From contig JAKZZE010000006.1 in NCBI GenBank assembly GCA_024220505.1, positions 1,674,001 through 1,738,000 on the forward strand: 64,000 nt of DNA, in the 5' to 3' direction. The notes below the pieces were generated by a model. That model saw only the letters and a program-made list of their open reading frames with translations. It ran no database searches and was not told the origin of the DNA. Position numbers and translations under genes: made by a program. This DNA is from Rhizopus arrhizus. Its lineage: Eukaryota; Mucoromycota; Mucoromycetes; Mucorales; Rhizopodaceae. Positions 1-12,829 of the stretch are shown piece by piece (positions within the stretch are counted from its first letter, which is position 1; each line of letters starts with the position of its first letter).

Positions 1-285
1 GTGGTGTATTTGCTTCTGAAAAGACAGAATAATTTGTGTGTTTGTGTGTGTATATCAAAAAGTAGATATACGGAAAATAAAATAAAGTTTTTTGTATGTG
101 TGATCATTTTCCGGTACAAATAAAAGGCTAAAGCAGGAAAAAAAAAATTCTTTTTTATGACATAAACAAATGATAAAGAAGTGCGCTAATGTACATAATA
201 TATGTACTTCTTACTGCATATATAGAATTTTATAGGCATTAATAGTTAAAGCAAGATCATGCTTGATTATAAACGTTTATTATTA

Positions 286-1429
286 TTATTGACTAAATGT
301 TCTACGAAGAACACCTACTGAAGCATCAATCACATTAAATGATTCTTCACAAAACAGGGCATCAATAGAAAGAAATCCATGGATGGCATGCATCACTCTC
401 ATAGTAGAAACAGGGACATTAGCCATCATCAGCTGGCGACCGTAAGCCTCGGCTTCATCACGAAGCGTGTCTAGATGAGAAGTAACAATGAAGGCAGGTG
501 GAAGACCTTGGAGATCATGAATGGTGGCCTTTGAAGGACAGGCCAATAGGTTTTGGGATTCAGGTTCAGCAGGTTGATAATTCTTCCACATCAATTGAGT
601 AAAGTCAAGGCTTGAGAAATAATTCTTATCGCCATATTCCTTGTAGGATTCTGTACTCCAGGTAGCATCCAAAATTGGGTAATATAATATCTGTCGTTTA
701 ATGGCATGTCCTAAATTTTTTTGTTTAGCAAGAACTATGAAAGAAAACTGATTAGGACATTAAATAAGTAAGGCTTTTTTTTTTACTTGTCAAAGCAGCA
801 GCCAAGTTTCCGCCTGCAGAATCACCAGCTACCGCAATACGATTGGGATCAATGGATAATTGTTTTGAATTGTTTGTATCTAGTATCCACTGAAGCACTG
901 AGAAACATTCTTCAAGAGCCACTGGAAATTTTACTTCAGGACTTAAAGAATAATTTACAAGAACTACTGCACATTGACTTTCATTTGAAAGCTGCATGTT
1001 TCATAAAAACCACGTTAAATTTCTTGTTGAATTACTTATTATTTTTCTTTACCTTGCTGGCTACAAATGAATGAATGGCTTGTGGTTGTATACACCATCC
1101 TCCACCTGGTCTTTTTGATTGTTATTAATATGTTTATACATAAAACAAAAGGATACTTACAAAAAGAGCAACACAGGTAAAGGACCATCAGATGTAGTAT
1201 TCCTTGGTTTATAGATATCAACATAAACTACTCCTTCTTTATTCTTTGCTGGTATTTGCACTTTTTCTTCCAAGACATCTACTTTGGGAAAGATGTCCGA
1301 TGACTGCTTAGGATAAACCTTACGAAGAATATCAATAGTCAAAAGAGACATGTCAATAGGTGGTAAGGCTTTCAAGTAGTTATCATGACTTGGTGTCAAG
1401 AGGTAGGGTGGGATCGTGTTATCAGACAT
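286..1429 (-). CDS. alpha/beta hydrolase, HSL-type esterase/lipase
   Basis: Probable carboxylic-ester hydrolase of the alpha/beta-hydrolase fold-3 (hormone-sensitive lipase) family. The model has four exons joined by three GT-AG introns, the first about 50-60 nt. The start is the ATG at 1429 (MSDNTIPPY); the frame opens slightly further upstream but only with TTG. The nucleophile elbow GDSAGG is clear, with the catalytic Asp in HLDTLRDEA and the His in HGF near the C-terminus. The oxyanion-hole motif, usually HGGGW, reads PGGGW across the first splice junction, so the usual His is replaced by Pro. Length of about 330 residues fits the family. No signal peptide is obvious, so it is probably intracellular. 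The substrate cannot be told from sequence. Confidence 0.85.
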
Positions 1430-1461
1430 TGTATATATCAAATTGGTTTGAAATAAGAAAA

Positions 1462-1492
<31 letters not shown>

Positions 1493-2379
1493 ATTCTACT
1501 TGAAAAAGAGCTATAAAAAAAAAATGAATGCTCAGCAAAATTTTGACTCAATTCATTTTCGTATACTTCCTTTATTTTTGTCCATAAAGGATACTTTGGT
1601 TACTATGGAAAAGCTTATTTGAGAAAATCACCTTATTTTATTTTTATTGGGACGGTCCTTTTGAAGGGAAAAAAAAGAAAATTGAAAAGGACCCTATTTT
1701 TCTTACATGTTTACGAGTCTACTATAGGTTTAACTCGACAGAAGAGAAAGTACACAAGTATGTCTCGATTCATGCCGAGAATTTCTTTTTTGTAGATGAG
1801 AAAGCCTTAATCTAGAAACACTATTGATTCTGTAAAAGATGAATAAATCTACGTTCATAAAATGAGCTTGTTGCTGAAATGGGGGATGGATAAGGAACTC
1901 AATTTAAGATTGTACTTGTTCAGCACTCATATGAGTACTTGGTGAAACAGTAGTCTCTTTGTTTTCTCATAATCACATTAGAAATATTTTTCAGCATAAT
2001 TAACGGCTGGTCTACCCAATAAGTCTCAAAATGTTGATCATGCATTTACAATACATGGATTCAAAAAAAGATAGACTTTATAAAATGGTGTAGGTGATTA
2101 AGAATAATACAGTATTTTTGTGAATTCCAATCGAAATGCAAGGGCAAAGAAAATCACCGAGTTAAATTTTCCCAGAATTAAAAGAGACACCTCAGATAAA
2201 TCAAAACAAGATTTTTCTGGTCCACATACACATTGGCTCCCCCCTTTCCTCTCCTTACTTTCTATATAACAGCATAAAGCGAACTAAGCATAGTGTAAAC
2301 CAATGAAATTTCTTCTTTTAGAATTCCTCTATTGAGAAAAATAATTTGTTGCTTTTGTTTTTTTACAATTTATTGAAGA
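1430..2379. other. intergenic region between divergent esterase and capping-enzyme genes
   Basis: About 950 nt of AT-rich DNA with an A-run near 1457-1482, directly upstream of the esterase start. It must hold both divergent promoters. I see no convincing coding frame, RNA gene or repeat. Short in-frame stretches around 1750-2200 could be decayed coding sequence but match nothing I recognise. Confidence 0.5.
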
Positions 2380-4027
2380 ATGATTAGTACTGTTCCAGAC
2401 ATTCCAGGTGAATTTATTAAAGATAATGGGCATTTAAAAGCAACTGTAGCTTCTCTTCTTAATTTGGACAGTTACAAGTAAGAAAAAGCTTCAACTTTCC
2501 ATGTTATTTCTCCTAACAGAGATATAACATAGATTCCCTGGTGCACAGCCTGTTAGCTTTGGTGCAGAGCATTTAACTGAAATTGAGCAGGAGGAGTAAA
2601 ATAAAAAGAAAGAAAGAGAAAGAGAGGATAAGTCCTAGAATCAATATGTTCTAATTTCCATCATTGCAGTTATTTCGTTGCCGAAAAATCAGATGGTGTA
2701 CGTTGTCTTGCTTTATTGACTGTGAATGATCGAAAAGAACCTGAAGTGTATCTTGTAATGTATACATGCATGCATAAAGAAAAAAAAGTTATACTAAGCG
2801 ATATATAGTTTGATAGAAAAAACAATTTCTATGTGGTTCGTAATTTCCGTTTCCCTATTCCAGCAGATCCAAGTTTTCGAAAGTGCTTAAATAATACTAT
2901 TATTGATGGTGAATTCGTATTGGATAAAGAGCCAGATGGAAGTGTAAGATCACAAACTGCTCTTAGACTAGTTTTTGAACTCACATATACCAAATGATAT
3001 AGACACAGTTAAGATTCTTATTATTTGACTGTTTATGTATAGAAAAGAAAGTTTTAGTTTCTCGTGGATTGATGAGTAGGCTTGGTGTAAATCATACAAA
3101 AAAAAAGGGTTTTTTAACGAAACAAAAGAAAGGGCTTACGTTATATAATTAGTATTTGAAATCTGATATAATCAAACCACATCAAGAGATGATCAAGAAG
3201 AATCCACACATGTTGAAATACCAACCATTTTTGTAATATAAAAAAATAGGTGCGAAAGCAACAATAGCAAATTGACTATTCTTCATAGAGTGGAATTTAA
3301 AGAGCAACAATTCACGTATCATTTGGACGTTGTATTTAATGAAATTATACCCAAACTTAAACACGGAAATGATGGCTTGATATTTACTGCTGTGAACGCT
3401 CCTTATTCCATGGGAACATGCAAAAAAATGTAACAATGATAAAGCAAGCAGCAAAAGAAAAAAAATCTGATACATTACTCTTTATTTAGGTTAAAATGGA
3501 AACCTTTAAATGAGAATTCAATTGATTTTAAGGTATCGCTTTTATTCCCTGGTGGCAGTTTACCAGGCATGAAAAATTATACAGCCAAGCCAAGAATAGA
3601 TTTACTTGTATGGCAAGGCGAGAAAGGATACAAATTCTTTGATCAACTGGGTATCACAGAAGAGGAGTGGCGTGAACAATTTGGAAAGAATCCAAAATAT
3701 ATGGATGGCAAAATTATTGAGTGTAATTACGATCCAGAGTTACAGCAGCAACTGAATTTGAGTTCGCCTTGGAGGTTTATGAGATTTAGAGATGATAAGT
3801 TGGATGGTAACTTTCAAACTGTTGTAGATAACGTATTGAATAGTATAAGAGATGCTGTATCCAAAGATGAGGTAAAAATATAAATGTAGCATTTTGCATT
3901 GTGTATGTGTTCACACATATTATAGTTGATAGAGCATATGCCAAACATTAAAAAAGCTTGGGCTAAACGCAAGCAAGAATCTAAGCAAGTAGATGAACGA
4001 CAAATTAAAAAACAACGGCATTTATAA
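2380..4027 (+). CDS. CEG1: mRNA guanylyltransferase (capping enzyme alpha subunit)
   Basis: Transfers GMP from GTP to the 5' diphosphate end of nascent mRNA in the nucleus. The model has about nine exons. The supported leading exons are 2380-2477, 2533-2595, 2670-2754, 2809-2943 and 3003-3086. The nucleotidyltransferase motif KSDGVR (active-site Lys) lies in exon 3, IDGEFVLD follows, then RFLLFDCL, HGNDGLIFT and LKWKPLNENSIDFK, all hallmarks of the covalent nucleotidyltransferase fold. An OB-fold region follows, ending with PWRFMRFRDDK. The last exon, after an intron at about 3870-3926, adds a basic tail ending RHL and the stop at 4025-4027. It converges on methionine aminopeptidase 2, with 59 nt between the stop codons. 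As in other fungi the triphosphatase should be a separate protein. Confidence 0.93.
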
Positions 4028-4086
4028 AACAATTTTTGTACATAAAAAATATAGAATAATAAAAAAACATGTTTTTTCTCTTTTAT

Positions 4087-5560
<1,474 letters not shown>

Positions 5561-5671
5561 GTTTAAGTTCAAAAAAAAAAAAAAAAGAAACCTTTCCTTT
5601 TAAAACTTTTTATAAAAAAAAAATGTGACTGTAAACTCATCTTTTTTCTTTTTCTTGTATAATTTACGCCA

Positions 5672-7115
5672 ATGCAACAAAATCGACTTACTAAAGAAGA
5701 ATACCGACAAGCAAAGGATCTTGATGCAGCACGTAAAGCTGGTACAGCACCTGCTGAAGTAGATGATGAAGGAAATGAGATTAACCCTCATACTCCTCAG
5801 TTCATGTTGAAAGCTCCTTGGTATGTTGATACTGGTAAAGTATCACTGAAGCATCAAAAAGCACCCGAAAAGCGAAGTGCTGCGAAATTTACAGCTGAAG
5901 ACAACTATTGGTATGCTAGAGGCAAAAGAGCGGTAAAGTAACGTTGCTTTCTTTTTCTTCTTTTTTAATCATTCAAGTAGGGTCCTGCGGCTACGAAATA
6001 TCGTAAAGGAGCTTGTGAAAATTGTGGTGCGTTATCGCACAAAACAAAGGACTGTGTTGAAAGACCACGTAAAAAGGGAGCCAAATGGACAGGAGAAAAT
6101 ATTAAGGCAGATGAAATTATTCAAGATGTGCAATTAGACTGGGATGAAAAACGAGATCGTTGGAATGGTTATGATCCTAGAGAACATGATAAAGTCATTG
6201 AAGAATACAACAAGATTGAAGAAGCCAGAAGAAAAGCCAAAGCCACTGAACTGGATAAACAAGGCAGTACAGAAGTTAAAAAGATGGCAGGCTTATCTGA
6301 TGATGAAGATGAAGATGACGATGACAAGTATGCAGATGCTGCTGATATGCCTGGACAGCATGTAAACCAAAAGACGAGAACAACCATTCGTAATTTGAGG
6401 TATAAAAGATACTTACTTTATCAGTACTTGTACTAATAATAATGACATGCAGAATTCGTGAAGATACAGCAAAATATTTATTAAACTTGGATACTGATTC
6501 AGCCTTTTATGACCCTAAGACACGTTCTATGCGTGAAAATCCATTAAAAGAAAAGAACACGGACGGATTGGACTATGCTGGAGATAACTTTGTGAGATAT
6601 ACAGGTGATGCTCCTGAAATGGCTAAAGTACAAATGTTTGCTTGGCAAGCGTCCGACAGAGGCAACGAGGTTCATCTCCAAGCAAACCCTACACAAGTAG
6701 CTATTTTACATAAACAATATGAGTCAAAGAAGGATGAAGTCAGAGAATCAACTCAAAAGAGTATACTTGAAAAATATGGTGGAGAAGAATATCTTGAGGC
6801 ACCACCTAAAGAACTCTTGCTGGCACAAACTGAGAATTATGTTGAATATTCAAGAACTGGTAGAGTGATTAAAGGACAAGAAAGAGCCAAAGCAAAATCT
6901 AAATATGAAGAAGATGGTATGTGCTTTATGATGAGATTTATATATTAAACTTATCCTGTTTCTTAGTATTTATCAATAACCATACAACTGTCTGGGGATC
7001 ATATTGGTCAGAAGGAACCTGGGGATATAAATGCTGCAGATCAAACATTAAAAATTCATACTGTACAGGTGCTGCTGGTATTGAAGCACAAAAGGCCTCT
7101 CTATTACTTAAATAA
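5672..7115 (+). CDS. SLU7: pre-mRNA splicing factor SLU7
   Basis: Step-II splicing factor that helps select the 3' splice site. Four exons. The start at 5672 gives [18 protein letters not shown]. The conserved block [18 protein letters not shown] is followed by a CCHC zinc knuckle spanning the first splice junction region ([14 protein letters not shown], about residue 100), then [18 protein letters not shown]. An Asp/Glu run (about 6297-6330) precedes a second conserved half including [18 protein letters not shown]. The final exon, after the intron at about 6916-6965, gives [12 protein letters not shown] and [16 protein letters not shown], the classic SLU7 C-terminus. Domain order and length match fungal SLU7. 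Confidence 0.95.
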
Positions 7116-7304
7116 ATCATGCATGAATTGTTGATAAGCAAATTACAAACTTATTACATAATAAGCAAATACCATTCAATTTGCTAATCTACACCCCAAA
7201 TATTCTTAAAAAGGAAAAGTTAAACCTTAAATAAAATCGTGTAAACTACCCTTTCTTTTTTTTCTTTTTATTTTTTTCTTCTTTTTTTTCTTCAACTTAA
7301 AATT

Positions 7305-8977
7305 ATGGAAGCAAATGATTATTGGGAATTACAACATCCTCCTTCTTTTACAACTATAGACTGGGGAAACACTGGACAAGATATTTTTATGGACTTTGAT
7401 CAAAAGCCAACTGCATCCTATCAACCACCACCACCTTTTCAAAGAAGACGTAGTTCTTCAGTTGACTTACCTATCAATCCACTTTATTTGAATAAAGTGA
7501 TAAATGAGCCAACTATTATAGAAGAAGATGATCCATTTAATAAAATTGTAAAATATATAAGCATGATTACCATAAAAATTCATTTTTATTCATGTCAAAA
7601 ATAAAATTAGAATTTAGGTTTTACGACAGATCATCATCGCACTAGTAATGCAAATACTGAAACAACAGCAACCACAAGCACAACATTACCTGGCAGAGAT
7701 TCATCCTCACCAATCTCAACTGGCTCCTCTGTCGAATCACATAATCTATCTCCGCCAGAACAACAACAGCAAAACATTCGATTTTTTCCAGAATTGGTTG
7801 TGGATAATAGCCAATTAGCTAAAAAATTAAGAAATCATACAAAAAGAAGAAGATCCTCTTCTTTACCTCCCCTTTTTCATGGTACTCGCAAGACAAATAA
7901 TCCAGTCATTTTTGCATCTGTGCAAGTAGCTGATCCAAGGCCTATCCAGCATACTTCTAAAGCACAAAAAGTGGAGGTCCCACCAATGGCAATTGAACGG
8001 GTTCCCAAGAAACCTCAACCGGCACCCGTCACATTAGACCCAGTTGAGACCAAGAAAAAATTGGATGAGCAATTACTGCATGTTAATTTTGACGATGTAA
8101 CAGTGGCTGAACTAAAGGAAATGTTACGAGAACGAGGTTTGCTGGCCACAGGTAAAAAGGCTCTCTTGATTGAACGATTAAGAGAGGCTCGAGATCGATT
8201 GATGAATAAGTCTGCACCCAAAATTCAAGTGACTTCTGAGCAACCCAACACACTACAGCAGCCTTCTCGACCCTCTCAACAGCAGATAAATCAACAAGTA
8301 TTACAGCAGTCATCGCAACCACTACCGCCTCAACAACAAATCATACAAAAATTACCTCAGCAAGTATTACAACAACAAAAGTCACCTCAACAAATACTGC
8401 AACTGCAGCAACAACCTCAACAACCAATGTTACAGCAACAATCTCAACAACCAATGTTACAGCAACAACCTCAACAACCAATGTTACAGCAACAACCCAT
8501 GCTACAACAGCAACCACAAACTATGCTTGCACCCTTTGTACAAAGAGATAATAATAGTAATAATGGATGGCCACCTAATACTGAATCACCCGCATTACAA
8601 AGTTTAGCCAACATGACTATCCATTCACCGATACCATCCCAAGACAACGCTTTCTTATCCTCATCTGTACAAAGCAATGATAATCCCATGTTTTCTTCAA
8701 GTCCGACTTCTGTAGTTTATAATAACAATAATCAAGATTTCAATCAAGACTTTAACGTGAATGGTAAGTATTGAATTAAGCACCAATAGATTATAAATTA
8801 ATAATACAAATAGACTTTTTTGGTGGATTTGATTTACCAAATACTGAAAACAATAACAATGATGAAAATCTATTATTTCCTCCACAAGCAAATGATGATG
8901 ATTATCTAAACCTTGGTTTTTATTCAAATCCTGATTGGGATCAAAATTTGGAATCTTATTTATCAGAATTAGCATGA
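7305..8977 (+). CDS. SAP-domain, glutamine-rich protein (putative transcriptional regulator)
   Basis: Three exons. The first intron's donor follows FNKI, and its acceptor must be the upstream AG just before AATTTAGG to keep frame (FNKI|NLGFTTD). The second intron follows NVNG near 8765. A SAP DNA-binding motif is visible (TVAELKEMLRERGL..GKKALLIERL, coded at about 8100-8190), preceded by a basic RRRSSSLPP segment. Downstream is a long Gln/Pro-rich region containing a 9-residue tandem repeat at about 8421-8501. The C-terminus is Asn-rich, then acidic and aromatic (about 8820-8970), as in activation domains. SAP modules bind AT-rich or scaffold-attachment DNA. A role in transcription is inferred, and I do not recognise a named orthologue. 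Confidence 0.8.
8421..8501 (+). repeat. 27-nt in-frame tandem repeat coding QPMLQQQPQ
   Basis: Three consecutive 27-nt units inside the SAP-domain gene encode QPMLQQQ(S/P)Q. Copies differ by single bases, and a shortened fourth unit (PMLQQQ) follows. This is a likely site of replication-slippage length variation in a disordered region. Confidence 0.8.
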
Positions 8978-9001
8978 AAAATAAATAAATAAATAAAAAT
9001 T

Positions 9002-9892
9002 TTATAATCCAATATCAGCTTGTTCTTGCTTTGTTAACACATCATCCAGCTCGATTGGAATGATTTCTTTTGAGAAAGACTCTTTAAAACTTTCTATTAA
9101 TTGAGGCATCACTTGCTTTGGTGAAATGTTCTTGTTGGTTTGATGTGAGATTGAAGTGACTCGCTTATCAGCTAATCCACAGGGAACGATATGATCATAC
9201 CAAGAGAGATCCACATTACAGTTCAGTGCAATACCATGGCTACTCACATACCGCTGCAATTGGACACCTAAAGCAGCAATCTTGTCATTTTGGCCAATCC
9301 AGACACCTGTGTTCTCTGTTCTGTTGGCATCAATCCCATATTCTTCACAGCAATCGATAATAGTTTGTTCTAGTCGAGAAACATAACATCTCACATTAAG
9401 CTATTTATTGTAAGTAACTCTTCTTCTTATCATAATAACCATCTTACTTCAAAGTCTCTTATATCCAATATCGGATAAGCTATCAATTGACCTGGCCCAT
9501 GGAAAGTGACTTGTCCACCTCTCATTGTCTATAAAAAAAGATCAGTATAAAACTGGAGTGAGGAAACTGTTTTTTATTACCTCAAAATAATCGGCACCTA
9601 ATCTTTTTAATCTTTCTTCTTCTTTACTATCTGTTTTCCCACGTATTCTTCTACCAGCAGTGAATGTAGGCGTATGTTCTAATAAACAAATCACATTGGG
9701 TGCTTTCACTTTTAGATCTTGTTGGTTAATTCGGTGACGTCTTGCTACAAGGTACGATTGTAGTTTTAAACCCTTGTCATATTCAAGAAGCTTTGGAATC
9801 TTTAAATAACCAATCGTAGGTTGATTGATCGGTTTAGCATTAAATGAGCAGCTGGAATAGTGTCTTAGGCATCGTTTATAGAAAAATGACAT
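9002..9892 (-). CDS. LIP2: lipoyl(octanoyl) transferase, mitochondrial
   Basis: Moves octanoyl from acyl carrier protein to lipoyl domains (LipB family) in mitochondria, the first step of protein lipoylation. Three exons; the start ATG is at 9892. The N-terminal 15-20 residues are basic and hydroxylated ([17 protein letters not shown]), consistent with a mitochondrial presequence. The family signature [12 protein letters not shown] follows the first intron. The catalytic Lys is in DKIAALG and the catalytic Cys in IVPCGL. It converges on the SAP gene with only 24 nt between the stop codons. Its start lies 52 nt from the predicted end of the MADS-box gene on the same strand. Confidence 0.93.
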
Positions 9893-9944
9893 TTTCTTTT
9901 TTTCAAAAAAAAAAAAAAAAAAATAAAAAAAATTCAATGTAAAT

Positions 9945-11524
9945 TTATGACTTTAGCTTTTTATTTCCTTGTTGTTGTTGTTCTTGATCTTTATACACTC
10001 TTTTATGATTCGTTTCACTACAAAAGAGAGTTAATCATGACATCATAACAATAATTATTCTAATTACTTTTCAGGGTTTAAAGGTGAAGGTCTATAATCA
10101 CGTTGTTGAGGAGGAGCCGGCCAATGAAAAGCATGATTGTTTTGTTGAGGTGTAGCCGAAAAATTCAGTGGACTAGGCAACTCATTTTGTTGATAGAACT
10201 CTGGATAAAATGTAGAAGGAGAAGGCAAATTTTGTGCAAATTGAGAAGGTAAAGCAGAAGGTGGTCCAGGTTCTCGATGAGGCATCATAGGATGTGCACT
10301 TTCTTCTTTATTACTGGAAGCAGAGGATGAAACAGAGGAAACAGAGAGTTGATGTTTATGTTTTGGCGCTTCCACAACTACTCCTGCTGCTGTCGCATTT
10401 GCAGCAGCTTCTGGTATTTGTACTCGTAATTTAGGTGGTTTTTTACTTGTTGCGCTGATGTTACTATGCGTTGACATGGCCGGACTGGTGGGCGCAGCTA
10501 CATTGGGTGAAGACATATTACTCATTGGATATTGCAAAGAAGTTTGTCTACTGTGGCTGTGATGGCGTGGAGATACAGAATAAGAAGAAGATTGGTGCTG
10601 TGGCAAATGAGGTGGCTGATAGCTTGATTGTTGTTGATGAGGTACAATACCATAAGAAGGAACAGATTGTGCTCCTGGCCCATGTGGATTAGGTATACCA
10701 TTCTACACTTAAAGCATTAGGAAAGGACAAAAGTCTATTTTATATGTATCTTTACCATCATGTACATTGGCTGAACGTGAGGAGCATTTGGATTTGTCTG
10801 AGGAATACCATACATTTCGTAACCCTGAGGTATTTGATGTGATCCATAACGTACTTGCTGTTGTTGCTGCTGTTGTTGTTGTTGCTGTTGTTGCTGCTGT
10901 TGTTGCTGTTGCTGTTGCTGTTGATAATACATTTGATTTGGGACTGGTTGATGATATGACCTGTGGTTCGCTTGAGTAGGTACCGTGACAACAGGCATAC
11001 TTTTCTTTATTTGTTCTTGTTGTGGTTGTTCAATATCATCATCAGCCTCTGCTCCTGTTCCTTCTTCATCTTCCTTTAATGAATCATCATGCTCAGATGA
11101 ATTTATAAACTATGCAATAAAAAATATAAATGATTTTTTTCTCCCTCGTATTAATGATATTAGTATTACATCTTGATTAGATTTGCTTTCATGTGGCTCG
11201 TTATACTATTAACTATTGTGAGTATTTGACTGTATAGATTGGATTATTGAAACTTACTTCAGTATATTTCATTAATATCTTGTCAATATCCGTGCTAGCA
11301 TATTGAACAAGTTTGCCGTTATTGTTGAATATAATCAATGCAATTTCACAATCGCACAATACACTCAATTCATAAGCCTTCTTCATTAAACCATATTTAC
11401 GTTTAAGAAAAGTAACCTATATCAAAAGTTAGTCAGTTATATAACACTACAGTTTATTATTAATGCTTACTTGTCTGTTACGATCATCCTTTATAGGTTG
11501 AATCTTGATCTTTTTACGTCCCAT
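9945..11524 (-). CDS. RLM1: MADS-box transcription factor, MEF2/Rlm1 type
   Basis: DNA-binding regulator; in fungi Rlm1 orthologues act downstream of the cell-wall-integrity MAP kinase. The start at 11524 gives [18 protein letters not shown], then [21 protein letters not shown], a complete MADS box. KYTEYNEPHES, typical of the MEF2 domain, is built across small exons. A poly-Gln tract (about 10858-10925) and a Ser/Pro-rich region follow. The C-terminal motif [19 protein letters not shown] is an Rlm1-family feature. The frame can stop at 10064, but a good intron (GTAATT...TTTGTAG, about 10013-10066) leads to a further exon ending KLKS with the stop at 9945-9947. I favour that longer form. Confidence 0.88.
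10858..10925 (-). repeat. poly-glutamine coding tract
   Basis: Mixed CAG/CAA repeat encoding more than 20 Gln in the MADS-box protein. Read on the other strand it gives a meaningless Val/Ala run. Confidence 0.85.
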
Positions 11525-12829
11525 TTACTTTAATAAAATTTTTTTTTTTAGTTTTGTGTATCGTTAATAATAAACGCGTAATATAAAAAAGATATTTTTA
11601 TCCCAAATGTTTTTTTTTTATATACTCTGAATTTAAATTTATTATTTTTAATTTTACTTTGACTCCTCTCTTTATTATTATCACACCAGGGGGTCATGAA
11701 TTAATCTCCGACATGTTCAAGAAGTTATACTTAAGGTCCCAAAATTGCCTTTTCGGGAAAAGTTGCTTTTAACTCTTCATTTTGAAAATAGAAGCAAACA
11801 ATAAAATAGACTTGAATGGAATAGAAAAAAAAAATCTGTTTTTGTTTAAAAATTGACTACTAAACATATCGTCAGATAAAGTACTCTAGCAGATACCTTA
11901 ACCATATAATCCGCTTTGGATCATGTGCTCGGCGATGTCACCCTATCCTCAGTAAAGAGATTTTGTCTATTTGATGATAGATAAAAACTGACATTTGCTT
12001 CATTCGTTATGGCTGCTCCAGTACCTGTTTCAAAACCAATGTCAAGGTGACATGAAAAATTGTATCGATTATCCATAGATAATGAATATATATCATCTGA
12101 ATACAATGTCTTGAGAACAGCAGCATAAACTTCGACCAATTGCAACATATTTTTTCATTAAACCTTTTGTTTCTCAGTAATCATAGAAATTTTCATCCTA
12201 GTTCATTGAGCTGTTCAAAATAGAGTTATCATATTTTAAGAAAATGGCGTCAATTGCCATTCGTACTCGTACACAAGATGGTGGAAAGAGAGCCATGGTA
12301 TTAGAGGTTTTGAGTACCGATATGCTCAAAGCCTTGATTTATAACTTATAAAGCATGCTTGGTAGATACTTGAAAAAAAAGCTAAAGGAGATTAGAGCCT
12401 CTATTACCTCTGTACAAGATTTGAAGCTGGCTCGTCAAGTAGATCGCGAAAAGATGGGCGCTGAATTTCTTGAATGTCTGGCGGGAAGAATACAACTGAA
12501 GATGCGATTGAAAGATTGATTAAATTGCAAATTTTCAAATTGGTCGTAATGTAATGGTACTGATAAATATCAAATAAAGCATAATCCAGTTATTACACAA
12601 GGTACGTGTGCAGAGTAAGTAGGTAACTGTAACGAATTAACAATCGCTATATTCTACCTTTTTTTTTGTAGACATGATCGATTATATTTTAAGTGAAGAA
12701 AAGAATATGTCTTGTAATTATTGATTTCACTGACATTATAATTAATCTCAGTAACCTGTTACAGTTTATACAGTGAGTAAAAAAAAAAAAAAAAAAAAAT
12801 CAAATATGTTAAATAAAATCATCACTTAC
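11525..12829. other. intergenic DNA with unrecognised coding-like fragments
   Basis: Upstream of the MADS-box gene. Two stretches look like decayed protein-coding sequence: minus strand 11921-12148 (a 75-residue open frame starting MLQLVEVYAA) and plus strand about 12244-12510 (frame starting MASIAIRTRTQDGG, broken by a stop at about 12350, then KLARQVDREKMGAE). I cannot assign either to a family. There is an A-run near 12780. Confidence 0.4.

Noticed and set aside
10767..10979. Val/Ala-rich ORF on the plus strand
   Set aside because: Antisense shadow of the poly-Gln coding tract in the MADS-box gene.
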